A DNA stretch of 64,000 nucleotides from a bacterium (GCA_030685015.1 JAUXWS010000028.1:24629-88628), one strand, 5' to 3'. Counted from the stretch's first letter, positions 16,842 to 26,485 are shown. Translations and numbers: made by a program. The notes: generated by a model not told the origin, from the sequence alone.

Positions 16842-19037
16842 ATGCGACCGGCACTGCTCATCCTATTGCTGGCGGCGGGCCAGGCCGGCGCCGCGGCCCT
16901 GGTCGGCCGCGTGGTGGATGCCGAGTCCGGCGCCCCGCTGGCCGGCGCCAACCTGCGCCTGTTGGAGAGCCGCAGCGGCTGCGCCACGGATCTGGCTGGA
17001 CGCTTCCGCCTGGACCTGGACGAGCGCGCCGCCGGACGCGTGCTGGTCAGCCACCTGGGTTACCGCGATCGCGAGCTGGCGGCGACAGCCCGCCCCGAAT
17101 CGCTGCTGGTGCGTCTGGAGCCGTCGTGGCTGCGCGCCGGGGATCTCGTCTACAGCGCCGACGCCCGGGAGCAGACCACGCGCAACGCCACCTCCCGCGT
17201 CGAGATCCTCACCCGCGAAGAGCTGGAGCGGGCGCCTTCCCAGGAACTCTCCCGTGTCCTGGAGACCGTGCCCGGCGTCTCGGTCAAGCGCTCCGACGGC
17301 AGCACCACCAATTCACTCAGCATCCGCGGCAGCTCCAATCTGCTGGGCGGCGGCGTGGGCAATCGCGTGCTGCTCCTGGTGGACGGCAAGCCGGCCATCA
17401 CGGCGGACACGGGCGGCGCCGACTGGTCCATGGTGCCGCTGGCCGTCGTCGACCGTGTGGAGGTGGCCAAGGGCTCCTACAGCTCCCTTTACGGCTCCAC
17501 GGCCATGGGCGGCGTGATCAACCTGGTCACCATGCGCGAATTCCCCCGCCACCGCACCACCGTGCAGGCGGGCTACGGCCTGGGCGAGTTGCCGGCGGGG
17601 GATGCCCGGTTCCGCGATACGCCGGCCACGGAGAACCACCTCTCCATCACCCACACCAACCAGCTGGACAGGTTGGGCTACTACCTCAGCTACGCCAAGC
17701 GCGAGTCCAACGGCCACCGCCAGAACAGCGACTACCTGCACCACGCCCTCAGCACGCGCTTCCGGCTTGGCGAGCGGCAGGCGCCCCGCCACTGGGAGCT
17801 GACCCTGGGCTACGCCACGCTCAACCGTGGCTTTCCCCACAGCTGGGACAGCCGCCGCCGCCCCCTCCACATCAGCCACCACCATCCGGAGTGGCTGGAT
17901 GACCGCCAGGAGAAGGCGGCGGTCAGCGCCGACCTCTCCTTCGAGCAGGCGGGGCCGCGCTCGATCCTCAAAGCGCGATCCTGGGCCACGGCGGGGGTCT
18001 CGCGCACAGCCTACCATGACGCTGGCATCACCGACACGCGCAGCGACGCCGACAAGCTGGGGCTGCGCCTCAGCTGGGACTGGCTGGGCTGGCGCCGCCA
18101 GGAGTGGATCCTGGGCGCCGACCTCATCACCGACCGGGTGGACGGGCGTCCGGCCGATGTGTTCTACGGCCGCCACCAGACCTCCACCCGCGCCGTTTTC
18201 TTCCAGGACCAGGTGCGCCTGCCGTGGTCGGCGCCCGGTTGGCTGGCGGAGCCGCTGTTCACCCTGGGCGCCCGCGCCGACCACCATCTCATCCACGGCG
18301 GCCGCGACGAGCTGCAGCTCTCGCCCAAGGCCGGGGTCAGCCTCTCCGGGGACGGGCCGCTCGCCGACTGGACGCTGCGCGCCTCCGCCGGCACGGCCTT
18401 CCGCAACCCCTCCATCGCCGACCTGTTTCTCAAGAGTGTCCCGGGGAACGACTATTCCTTCATCGCCAACCCGGAGCTAAAGGCGGAGGAGAGCCGCAGC
18501 TGGGAGGCGGGCCTGCTCTGGCGGGGACGGCGCGTCTCGCTCGATTTCACCCACTTCCGCTACCAGTACCGCGACATGATCCATTACCGCGACTCGGGCC
18601 AGCCCAGCGTGTTCGAGATCGTCAACCTCAACCGCTCGCGCATCCAGGGCATGGAGATCTCCGCCGATTACCGCTCGCGGCGCCTGGCCGGCAACCTGGG
18701 CTACACGCTCGTCGACGCGCTGAACCAGGACACGGGCGAGCCCCTTCCCTACCAGCCGCGCCACACGGTGGCGGGCAGTGCCGCCTGGATGCCCGGCAAG
18801 TGGCGCCTGTCGGCCACCGCGCGCCACGTCTCGGAGACGGAAAAGGTGCGCTTCTACGCATCGGACGCGCCGGGCGCCTACACCCTGCTGGGACTCAAGG
18901 CGGCCTACACGCTGGGGGATGTGGAGGTGGCGGGCGCCGTGGAGAACCTGGGCGGCGTGGCTTACGAGGAGATGGAGCGCTACCGCATGCCGGGCCGCAC
19001 CTGGCGGATGGATCTTCTCTTCCACCTGGGCGGCTGA
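16842..19037 (+). CDS. TonB-dependent receptor with carboxypeptidase-regulatory-like N-domain
   Basis: About 731 residues from ATG 16842; an in-frame GTG at 16827 overlapping the upstream stop is an alternative. A signal peptide (PALLILLLAAGQAGAAA) is followed by a CarboxypepD_reg-like domain (GRVVDAESGAPLAGANLRL...). The plug domain comes next: SRVEILTREEL, VLETVPGVSV, IRGSSN, VLLLVDGKP, VDRVEVAKG, YGSTAMGGVINLVT. The remainder is a beta-barrel ending in an aromatic strand. The plug is BtuB/siderophore-receptor-like, so the cargo could be a cobalamin or metal chelate, but the ligand cannot be read. It is an outer-membrane protein probably co-expressed with the upstream lipoprotein. Confidence 0.9.
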   Translation: MRPALLILLLAAGQAGAAALVGRVVDAESGAPLAGANLRLLESRSGCATDLAGRFRLDLDERAAGRVLVSHLGYRDRELAATARPESLLVRLEPSWLRAGDLVYSADAREQTTRNATSRVEILTREELERAPSQELSRVLETVPGVSVKRSDGSTTNSLSIRGSSNLLGGGVGNRVLLLVDGKPAITADTGGADWSMVPLAVVDRVEVAKGSYSSLYGSTAMGGVINLVTMREFPRHRTTVQAGYGLGELPAGDARFRDTPATENHLSITHTNQLDRLGYYLSYAKRESNGHRQNSDYLHHALSTRFRLGERQAPRHWELTLGYATLNRGFPHSWDSRRRPLHISHHHPEWLDDRQEKAAVSADLSFEQAGPRSILKARSWATAGVSRTAYHDAGITDTRSDADKLGLRLSWDWLGWRRQEWILGADLITDRVDGRPADVFYGRHQTSTRAVFFQDQVRLPWSAPGWLAEPLFTLGARADHHLIHGGRDELQLSPKAGVSLSGDGPLADWTLRASAGTAFRNPSIADLFLKSVPGNDYSFIANPELKAEESRSWEAGLLWRGRRVSLDFTHFRYQYRDMIHYRDSGQPSVFEIVNLNRSRIQGMEISADYRSRRLAGNLGYTLVDALNQDTGEPLPYQPRHTVAGSAAWMPGKWRLSATARHVSETEKVRFYASDAPGAYTLLGLKAAYTLGDVEVAGAVENLGGVAYEEMERYRMPGRTWRMDLLFHLGG

Positions 19038-19258
19038 GCGGGCTCCCGTCGCCGGACCTCACCCCACCAGAAAAGCGTTCTCCAGATGGACCACGAAGAC
19101 GTGAAGCGTGCCCCTGGGCACCGGCCCCGCTGGCTGCTCAATCAAACATGGCGTGGAATCACCACCTGACCAGCACTGGATCAGCCGAGGCGGATGGGCT
19201 TGCATGGGCAGGGCTTCTCAGGCAGGGGGATTGTTAGCCTTGTCACAAGGGAGATGGT

Positions 19259-21160
19259 ATGGCACATTTGCGACCCGGGTCGCAGGGCCTCCCCATGCGC
19301 CGCCGGCACCCTTCCACCGGCTATGCGAGAGTTGCCATGCCTGTTGCACCATGTCGTTGGCGCTTGTTGCTTCTCATTGCCTCAGCGTTGTTGCTCTCGT
19401 GCACGGGGGACATGCCCCAGCAGCCGCGGCGGGACAATCCTTTTGATCCACTGATGGGCAGGGAAGGGGATCCCTTCCAGTTTGATATCCATCTCGCGGG
19501 AGATTCCCTGTTTCTGAACTGGGCATGGCCGCCGGGCGTCAACCTGGATGGGGCACGGCTCTATCAGTCCTTTGACGGCCAGGTCTGGACGGCCGTGCAG
19601 GATATGCCCCCGCCTGTTTCAACGCTACGCATCCCACTGGATGCGGAACGCCGGGGGCGCTGGCTGTCGCTGGCCCTGACGGCGCTGGCCGGCGGGGCCG
19701 AATCGTCCCTCGACAACGATGAGGTTCGAACCCGGCGGACACCGCCTCTGCTGGTGGCGGCAAGCACAGGGAGCCGCTACTGCAACCAATCCCGGGTGAC
19801 CGCCCTGGTGCGATGCGCGGATGCCGTCACGATGAAGGTGGCCGTTGGAAACGACAGCGCCACCGCGCTGTGGCAGACCTATGCCCCCACCGTCGACCTC
19901 GATCTGCCTGCCTTCAACGGCTGGCATGCGGTCTCGGCCTGGTTTCGGCTGCCCGATGATGCCGTGGAGTCCATCCTGGATTCCCTCGCCTTGGACACCG
20001 CCTGCGCCATTGCCGCGGCTTCGTGGGAGCCCTTGTCCGGGGCGTCAGCGCCCTTGCGGCCGGGCGACGCTCTTCGTCTGCACGTGCAGTTGGAGCATGA
20101 CTTCCTGGGTGCCGAGATCGGTGCGCGCGTCGTGGCCTACTGGCCCGGCCAGGCCGACAGCCTGTTGTTGGCGGACAGGGGCGATGGCCACTACCAGACA
20201 GACTATTCAATTAACGAAGACTTCTGGCAAACTGGCCAGCCCATCGAGATCCATGTGTGGGATCGGGCGGGCAATCGCCCCACCCCTCTCACGCTTGCGA
20301 ATCCCTTGGTCACAAGCCGGATGATCCTGGTCCCCGCCGGCACCTTCACCATGGGGCAGACGGGGGTGGCCGTTCCCACTCACGAGGTGACCCTGACCCG
20401 ATCCTTTCTCCTTGACCGCACCGAAGTGACCAATGAACAGTATCGGGTCGCCCTGCAATGGGCCTACAACCAAGGGCTGGTGACTTTGAGTGGCGGGACT
20501 GTCCAGGCCTATGGCGTCAACCTGCTCTACATGAACGACGCCGATTGCCTGCTCAGAATCAGTGGCGGCCGCTTCTCCATCGAGCCGGTCACACGGGGTA
20601 GTCATGCGGGATCCCTTGGTGACCAGCACCCCGTTAATGGGGTCACCTGGTTTGGGGCCGCCTCTTACTGCGATTGGCGCAGCATGATGGCTGGATTGGA
20701 ACCCTACTATCAAGGGCTGTGGAATCAGATACCCGGCTCACGCAGTCCCTATGCCGCCCTGGGCTGTCGCCTGCCCACGGAGGCGGAGTGGGAACACGCG
20801 GCACGTTTCAACGACGGCCGCACCTATCCGTGGGGCAACGGGGAGCCGACCTGCAACCTTGCCAACACCCTAGGTTGTGTAAACGGAACAGGCCCCGTGG
20901 GCAGCAAACCGGACGGGGACAGCGCACTTGGCTTCCAGGACATGGCTGGCAACGTATGGGAGTGGACGAATGATTTCAGCTCGAACTATGTGGGCGACGA
21001 TCAGGTGGACCCGGTTGGTGCTGTCAGCGGCACCGACCGGGTGGTACGTGGCGGCGGCTGGTACAGCAACAGTTCGCGCGCCCGTTGTGCCTACCGGAGC
21101 GGCAGCGCCCCCGCGAATCGCTACACCGACATCGGCTTCCGCTGTGCCAGGACTCCCTGA
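19259..21160 (+). CDS. Lipoprotein with C-terminal FGE-sulfatase (C-type-lectin-fold) domain; candidate DGR target protein
   Basis: 633 residues. AAGGGAG lies about 6 nt before ATG 19259; in-frame ATGs at 19295 and 19337 would shorten the long n-region before the lipobox ALLLSC. A beta-sandwich-like middle precedes the SUMF1/FGE domain from about residue 354: MILVPAGTFTMG, DRTEVTNEQY, VTWFGAASYCDW, CRLPTEAEWEHAARF, MAGNVWEWTND, VVRGGGWYSN, GFRCARTP. This fold in secreted proteins is usually a binding scaffold rather than a sulfatase activator. The last 45 codons match the end of the gene at 35756 in the manner of a DGR variable region. Lipid anchoring would display the variable face at the cell surface. 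Confidence 0.85.
   Translation: MAHLRPGSQGLPMRRRHPSTGYARVAMPVAPCRWRLLLLIASALLLSCTGDMPQQPRRDNPFDPLMGREGDPFQFDIHLAGDSLFLNWAWPPGVNLDGARLYQSFDGQVWTAVQDMPPPVSTLRIPLDAERRGRWLSLALTALAGGAESSLDNDEVRTRRTPPLLVAASTGSRYCNQSRVTALVRCADAVTMKVAVGNDSATALWQTYAPTVDLDLPAFNGWHAVSAWFRLPDDAVESILDSLALDTACAIAAASWEPLSGASAPLRPGDALRLHVQLEHDFLGAEIGARVVAYWPGQADSLLLADRGDGHYQTDYSINEDFWQTGQPIEIHVWDRAGNRPTPLTLANPLVTSRMILVPAGTFTMGQTGVAVPTHEVTLTRSFLLDRTEVTNEQYRVALQWAYNQGLVTLSGGTVQAYGVNLLYMNDADCLLRISGGRFSIEPVTRGSHAGSLGDQHPVNGVTWFGAASYCDWRSMMAGLEPYYQGLWNQIPGSRSPYAALGCRLPTEAEWEHAARFNDGRTYPWGNGEPTCNLANTLGCVNGTGPVGSKPDGDSALGFQDMAGNVWEWTNDFSSNYVGDDQVDPVGAVSGTDRVVRGGGWYSNSSRARCAYRSGSAPANRYTDIGFRCARTP
21026..21160 (+). other. Candidate DGR variable region (VR-A)
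   Basis: The last 135 nt align without gaps to 37475-37609. In the final 123 nt, 23 positions differ; in 19 of these one copy has A, and the other 100 positions are identical, including silent sites. The variable codons here are mainly NNC (TAC, AGC, AAC, CGC, GGC, ACC, GAC), as expected from AAC codons in a template. The final 30 nt are invariant, like an initiation-of-homing segment. See the matching entry at 37475. Confidence 0.75.
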
Positions 21161-21316
21161 TCCTTGGGCGCTAGGCCATTGGTTCTTGGCTGGTTTTCCG
21201 GGTGGGGGACTCGCGGGCAAACCTGAAAGAATTGTCCCGGCAAGGGGCCAAGACCCACCGTGCGCAAGGAGATGGTCCACGGAGCGGCCGGCGTTTGGAG
21301 GCGTGAGGAGGAAGCT

Positions 21317-21916
21317 TTGCTGAGCATCCCAGGCCTGCTGGTGGCGATCTTGGTCGCCCTGCATTCCGCCGTCGCCCTCGAGGCGCCGACGAAGCAGGTG
21401 GACGCCCGCGGACCTTTGCAGGTGGGCGCCGCCGCCCCGCCTTTCGCCCTGCCGGGGCCGGAGAGCGGCGTCATCAGCCTGCGCGAGGAACTGCGCCAGG
21501 GTCCCCTCCTCCTCTGTTTCTGGGCCAGTTGGTGCCAGCCCTGCAAGGCAGGGCTGCGCCGCGTCGAGAGCTGGACGGCCGCCCGCGTCGGACAGGCGCG
21601 GTCCCTGCCGCGCATCCTCTGTCTCAACTACGCCGATGACCGGGAACGAGGCTTGGCCCTCTGGCGGGAACTGGGCCTCAGCCTGCCCGTGGCCTGGGAT
21701 CGCTACGGCGCGGTGGGCGAGCGCTACGGACTGAAGGAGGACGGCGCCAGCCTCCCTCTGACCGTCTTCATCGGCCAGGACGGCCTGCTGCGGGCCCTCA
21801 TCGTGTCCGAGGGCCCCGACCTGCCCCTCCTGCTGGACCGCCTCATGGCCGAGGAGGAGGAACGGCAACACCCGCCGGCCCCTGGCGCCTCTCCCGATGC
21901 CGGGCGGCGCCCATGA
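21317..21916 (+). CDS. TlpA/thioredoxin-like periplasmic redox protein
   Basis: 199 residues from TTG 21317, chosen because GAGGAGG lies 5 nt upstream and it begins a good signal peptide (LLSIPGLLVAILVALHSAVA). A GTG at 21260 and an ATG at 21272 are in-frame alternatives. The mature part has the thioredoxin-like active site WASWCQPCK (C73, C76), typical of TlpA/ResA proteins that reduce or isomerise disulfides outside the cytoplasm. The YADD string at residues 103-106 is part of this fold. It overlaps the next gene by 4 nt (ATGA), so it is coupled to the PEGA protein, whose N-domain has a conserved Cys pair it might act on; that link is speculative. Confidence 0.83.
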   Translation: MLSIPGLLVAILVALHSAVALEAPTKQVDARGPLQVGAAAPPFALPGPESGVISLREELRQGPLLLCFWASWCQPCKAGLRRVESWTAARVGQARSLPRILCLNYADDRERGLALWRELGLSLPVAWDRYGAVGERYGLKEDGASLPLTVFIGQDGLLRALIVSEGPDLPLLLDRLMAEEEERQHPPAPGASPDAGRRP

Positions 21917-24237
21917 AGCGATCCCGCGCCGCCTGTGCCGTGATGGTCCTCTTCACCCTGCTCCTGGCCTGGCCCGGTCCCTGCCGTGGACAGGGCGCCT
22001 CCCCGCAAGGCGCCGCCCTCCTGGCTGTGATCGATCGCACCACCCTGCCGCTTCCGGGCCTGAAGGCGGACGAGCACCGCTACCTGGTCGGCCGCATCTA
22101 TTCCGGGGCCGAACAGCGCCTGGGCAACCGCGTACGGGTGATGACGGAGCAGAACACCTTCACCCTGCTCCAGGACATGGGCATCAATCCCGCCGATTGT
22201 GTGCAGCAGGACTGCGAGGTGGCCATCGGACGCAAGATCGGCGCGGACTGGCTGATCGTCACCAAGATCTACCGCTTCGACGAGCGCAGTCCCTTCATCT
22301 TCGAGCTGGGCCTTTACCAGACCGGCTCCGGCGCCTTCCACGGCGCCCAGGAGGCGCGGGGGCAAAGCACGATCGAGTTGAGCGACCGCGCCCGGGAGGC
22401 CGCGGACAAGCTCTTCGACAAGCTGCTCGAGAAGCTGGGGGGCGTGGCCCGTGCCGAGACGGCCCAGCTGACCTTCCTGATGGAGCCGGGACCGGTCTTC
22501 ATGCTGCGCGACGGGCTGGCGATCGGCACCCTGACGGTGCCTGCCAGCGGCCGCCTGCGCCTGGACACGGCCCCGGGCAGCCACGACTTCGTCTTCAGCC
22601 GCGAGGGCAAGGAGGATGTGCGCAGCTCCCTCGAGGCGGATCCGGCCCGACCCCGCGAGATCGAGGTGCAGTTCCAGCCGGGACGGCCGGAGGTCCGGGT
22701 GGAGGGGTCGGGCAAGGGGCTGCTGCGCGTGGCCAGCGAACCACGCGGCGCCACCGTGCACTTGGATGACGTGGAAGTGGGCACGACCACGCTGCAGCTG
22801 GTCGATGTGGCGGCCGGCTCCCACCGCGTGCGCCTCAGCAAGCCGCTCTACAAGACACGGGAAGTGGATGTGGCGGTGGCCGAGGACGCCGTGGCGGAAG
22901 TGAGCGAGACTCTGGCGCCGGATTTCGCCCCCCTGGAGATCCTCTCGGAGCCGGCCGGCGCCTCGGTCTGGGTGGATGGACAGGAAAGGGGTCGGACGCC
23001 GTGGCGCGAGGAGCGCTTTCCCGCGGGCCGCAGCGCTCTGCGCCTGCGGTTGGACCTGCACCATGACCTCGAGGATGTCCTGACGGTGGAGGCGGGCCAG
23101 CCCCTGCGCCTCAGCCTGTCGCTCCAGCCGGCCTTTGGCAGCCTGCGGGTGGAAACCCAGCCGCCGGGCGCCCAGGTCTTCGTGGACGAGGAGGAGTGGG
23201 GCGCCGCCCCCGTCGCGCGGGACCGGGTGCGCAGCGGTCGCCACACCGTGCGGGTCCGCGCGGACCTCTACAACGATTACGAAAGCTGGGTGGAGGTGCA
23301 GGACGGCGGGCGCCACACGGTGCGGGCGGACCTCAGCGCCGACTACGGCACGCTGCGGCTGGCCGGCTCGCCGGCCGGGGCCCGCGTCCTGGTTGATGGC
23401 GCGTACCGGGGAGTCCTCCCTATTGATCTGCGCCTGCCTCCCGGCCAGCACCGCCTGCGCGTGGAGGAAGTCGACCACGACGTCGTGGAGGAGGACATCA
23501 CCGTGGCCGTGGGCGAGGAGCGGGACCGCCGCCTGGACCTGGTCCGCCAGACGGGTGGGCTGCGCATCCTGGTGGAACCCCCCGATGCCATCATCCACCT
23601 GGACGGCCTGCGCCTGGGTCCCAGCCCCCAGGTGGTGAAGGAGCTCCCCACCGGTCGCCACCAGGTGCGGGCCAGCCTGGCGGAGCACGCCGACCACAGC
23701 CGCAGTGTGACCATCCGGCGCGGGGTGCAGGAGCAGGTGGACATCACCCTTTCCCGCGCGGCCTGGCTGGAGTACCGCCAACGGCGGCTCAAGGCGACCT
23801 TGGGTTCCCTGGTCGTTCCGGGCGGAGGCCAGCTCGCCGCCAGGCAGCCGCGGGGACTCGTCTACCTGCTGGGCGCCGCGGGTGGCATCGCCCTGGCAGT
23901 GGATTCCTGGCAGCGTCATGACCGGCTGGAGCGGGACTACGAGGAGGCGCGCCACCACTATGCCAGCTCGCTGGATGAGGCGGAGCTGAACCGGCACTAC
24001 GCGGACATGGAAGCGGCCTGGGACGGGATGAAACGCCAACGGGACCTGCACTGGGCCGGCGTGGGGCTGGCCGGTGTCGCCTGGCTGGCGGGAGTGGCGG
24101 ACGGCTGGCTGCTGGGCGGGGGTTCCCGGGACACGGGCAAGGAAAAGGCAAGCCAAAAAGAACATGGCTGCACCTTGCATTTCGGCTTGGCGAGATTTGC
24201 GAACGCACCTGCCATAGAGTTGTGTGTTCGCTGGTGA
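21913..24237 (+). CDS. PEGA-repeat envelope protein with shared TolB/FlgO-like N-domain (paralogue 1)
   Basis: 774 residues with signal peptide (VMVLFTLLLAWPGPCRG). Residues 35-150 are the N-domain shared by five genes in this cluster: LLAVIDRT, VMTEQNTFTLLQDMG, a Cys pair (C96, C101) and CEVAIGRKIGADWLIVTK. It resembles the alpha/beta domains of FlgO, CsgG and TolB, but this is by inspection only. Five or six PEGA repeats (from about residue 240 to 610) follow, each with a P-x-G-A-x-V-x-x-D core and G-x-H-x-V-R-V ending. The C-terminus has two hydrophobic stretches (near 649 and 719). PEGA domains are surface or envelope beta-modules often tied to cell-wall or exopolysaccharide structures. 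It overlaps the TlpA-like gene by 4 nt. Confidence 0.82.
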   Translation: MKRSRAACAVMVLFTLLLAWPGPCRGQGASPQGAALLAVIDRTTLPLPGLKADEHRYLVGRIYSGAEQRLGNRVRVMTEQNTFTLLQDMGINPADCVQQDCEVAIGRKIGADWLIVTKIYRFDERSPFIFELGLYQTGSGAFHGAQEARGQSTIELSDRAREAADKLFDKLLEKLGGVARAETAQLTFLMEPGPVFMLRDGLAIGTLTVPASGRLRLDTAPGSHDFVFSREGKEDVRSSLEADPARPREIEVQFQPGRPEVRVEGSGKGLLRVASEPRGATVHLDDVEVGTTTLQLVDVAAGSHRVRLSKPLYKTREVDVAVAEDAVAEVSETLAPDFAPLEILSEPAGASVWVDGQERGRTPWREERFPAGRSALRLRLDLHHDLEDVLTVEAGQPLRLSLSLQPAFGSLRVETQPPGAQVFVDEEEWGAAPVARDRVRSGRHTVRVRADLYNDYESWVEVQDGGRHTVRADLSADYGTLRLAGSPAGARVLVDGAYRGVLPIDLRLPPGQHRLRVEEVDHDVVEEDITVAVGEERDRRLDLVRQTGGLRILVEPPDAIIHLDGLRLGPSPQVVKELPTGRHQVRASLAEHADHSRSVTIRRGVQEQVDITLSRAAWLEYRQRRLKATLGSLVVPGGGQLAARQPRGLVYLLGAAGGIALAVDSWQRHDRLERDYEEARHHYASSLDEAELNRHYADMEAAWDGMKRQRDLHWAGVGLAGVAWLAGVADGWLLGGGSRDTGKEKASQKEHGCTLHFGLARFANAPAIELCVRW

Positions 24238-24266
24238 GTAATTAATGTGGACAAGGGAGGTAAGTT

Positions 24267-26402
24267 ATGAAGAAGATGTCCTTCCATGTTGGACTGATGG
24301 TTGTCTCGACGCTGTTTTGTTCCTGTTTGACTGAGGACGAAGAACAACAGCATCCGACCGGAAACATCGCTGGTGTCATTACAGACTCCGTCACGGGCAG
24401 CGGACTGGCTGGTGCTGTAGTGTCGACGGTTCCCATCACGACCACCGCCATCAGCGATGCCAATGGGCAGTTCAACGTTTCAGATGTCGCAGTGGGGTCC
24501 TATCTGACATCCGCTGCCAAGACGGGTTACTCCACACGCACGGTTAGCACCTCCGTGCTGGCCAACCAGACCGCCACCGTGTACATGAGCCTTGAAGTCC
24601 TGCGACCAACACTGCATGTCTCGACGACGAATCTCTCCTTCGGCACCACCACCACCACCATCACATTGTCAATTCAAAACTCGACAGGGTACGGGGAGCT
24701 GCAGTGGACAATTGAAGAAGACTCGCCTTGGTTGTCGGTCTCACCGTTAACGGGGACAACGACACTAGAGACGGATCTGGTCACGGTCAGTGTCGATCGC
24801 TCGGGCCTCAGCGCGGGCAACTACCAGGGGCAGTTGCAGGTGGTGTCCACGGGCGGCTCTCAGCCGGTCGGAGTGCTCGTGACCGTGCCGGACACCAGCG
24901 GTCCGCAACTGACAGTGAGCCCATTGGAACTCGATTTCGGCAGCAACCAGAGCACCGCCATCGTCTCGGTCACCAACACGGGTATTGGGACCCTATCCTG
25001 GTCGGTAGTGGAAGCCTATCCCTGGGTGTCGGTAAACCCAAGCTCTGGCACAACCAGTACGGAAACTGACCAGTTGGTCTTTACTATCGACCGCACGGTG
25101 GTGGCCGTAGGCATCCACCAAGGGCAGGTGGCCATTACGGCTCTGCAGGGTGGCAACGCAGCCGTCTCCTTGTCCATGGAGGTAACTCCCAGCGCAATTC
25201 CGCCAGTTACACTGAATGAGCCAACTAACGTCACTACGCACGGCATGACCCTGGCCTGGACCCGGACGGAGATCACAAACTTCGCCTTGTACAGGCTTTA
25301 TCGATCCACCACGCCGGGCGTGTCTAACCTATCCACCCTTGTTTATGAGACCAGTTCCCGAACATCCAACCTATTTTCCGACACAGGGCTTAGTTCGGGA
25401 ACAACCTACTACTATAGGGTCTATCTACTTGCGACGGATCAATCAGAGTCGGGGAGCAATGAGATCAGCGGAACTACGATGTCACAAGTTGGCACTTGGA
25501 GTACAATTTATAGTCCGCCTAACAATAATTGGTATGGTAGTGCTATATGTATGATTGGTTCAAATGTAGGATATTTTGGATTTAATACAGGCAGTAGGCC
25601 AACAATTTTATATTGGGACGGATCAATAATGACTGAGGAAACACTGCCTGCTGTTGATCAAAATGAGTCGTACTCCTATATTTCAGATATAGAGTTTATA
25701 AATAGCAACGAGGTATACGCATCTTATCAATATCCGTATTCAAACCCATCTCAGAATTCTGGTTTATATATGTTCAATGGGTCAACATGGAGTAAATATC
25801 AAGCTCTTGATAACATGTCAATATACTCTTTAGAGATTACACCATCTGGTAACCTATGGGTAGGATCTAATGGTTTTTTGAAGAGAAAAATAGGCAGTCA
25901 AATTACGACATATAATGTCGACGCTACTTCAATAATGGATATTCACGCATTGTCTGATGATAACATATTTTGCTGCGATATTGATGGAAAAATCTTTCAT
26001 TATGATGGATTTGGATGGGCATTGATAACAAATCCGCCTATAGGTGTAGATAACTGCGAATCAATTTATGCATCATCTGTTAATGATATATATATTGACA
26101 CAAAAAAATCATTATATAGATATGACGGATTTTCGTGGAATTTAGTCTTGCAATCAAGAAATACATCTTCGAAAATACGAGACGTGTATATTCGATCTGA
26201 ATCAAATATCTGGTTAGGTGGTTATATGATTGATTTTACAGATGATAATATTCTCGATAGATTCGAGTTTGCTTTTTACGATGGAACTAGTTTTCGTGGG
26301 GTTGAGAGTCCATCCAATAAAGAGATCGTCAAGATCCAGTTCTTTGGGAATGTGGGGTGGGCTGTGGATACCGATGGCAACGTGCTGAGATATAGCGAGT
26401 GA
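24267..26402 (+). CDS. Chimeric lipoprotein: carboxypeptidase-regulatory, BACON-like and FnIII domains plus AT-rich propeller-like C-half
   Basis: 711 residues; AAGGGAGG precedes ATG 24267. The lipoprotein signal ends FCSC. Domains in order: CarboxypepD_reg-like (NIAGVITDSVTGSGLAGA), two BACON-like repeats (LTVSPLELDFG, PWVSVNPSSGTTS), a fibronectin III domain (about 315-405), then from about residue 412 a propeller-like region with recurring YDGFxW and W-x-G motifs. The base composition changes abruptly at about 25495 from GC-rich to strongly AT-rich, and returns near 26320, while the frame stays open. The C-half is therefore probably foreign. BACON and FnIII domains suggest extracellular glycan binding. 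Function is unknown. Confidence 0.75.
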   Translation: MKKMSFHVGLMVVSTLFCSCLTEDEEQQHPTGNIAGVITDSVTGSGLAGAVVSTVPITTTAISDANGQFNVSDVAVGSYLTSAAKTGYSTRTVSTSVLANQTATVYMSLEVLRPTLHVSTTNLSFGTTTTTITLSIQNSTGYGELQWTIEEDSPWLSVSPLTGTTTLETDLVTVSVDRSGLSAGNYQGQLQVVSTGGSQPVGVLVTVPDTSGPQLTVSPLELDFGSNQSTAIVSVTNTGIGTLSWSVVEAYPWVSVNPSSGTTSTETDQLVFTIDRTVVAVGIHQGQVAITALQGGNAAVSLSMEVTPSAIPPVTLNEPTNVTTHGMTLAWTRTEITNFALYRLYRSTTPGVSNLSTLVYETSSRTSNLFSDTGLSSGTTYYYRVYLLATDQSESGSNEISGTTMSQVGTWSTIYSPPNNNWYGSAICMIGSNVGYFGFNTGSRPTILYWDGSIMTEETLPAVDQNESYSYISDIEFINSNEVYASYQYPYSNPSQNSGLYMFNGSTWSKYQALDNMSIYSLEITPSGNLWVGSNGFLKRKIGSQITTYNVDATSIMDIHALSDDNIFCCDIDGKIFHYDGFGWALITNPPIGVDNCESIYASSVNDIYIDTKKSLYRYDGFSWNLVLQSRNTSSKIRDVYIRSESNIWLGGYMIDFTDDNILDRFEFAFYDGTSFRGVESPSNKEIVKIQFFGNVGWAVDTDGNVLRYSE

Positions 26403-26485
26403 GGACGTGTCGTAATGAAAGAGGAACAAACTAGTCGTTATAGCGAGGAGGACTTGGAAGGACAATCGGGTCCGGGGTGGCTAGA

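Noticed and set aside
21627..21638. YADD motif, which is the catalytic box of reverse transcriptases
   Set aside because: It lies in the TlpA/thioredoxin-like protein with a clear CxxC site, has no other RT motifs, and is only ~200 residues long. It is not the RT of the suspected DGR.
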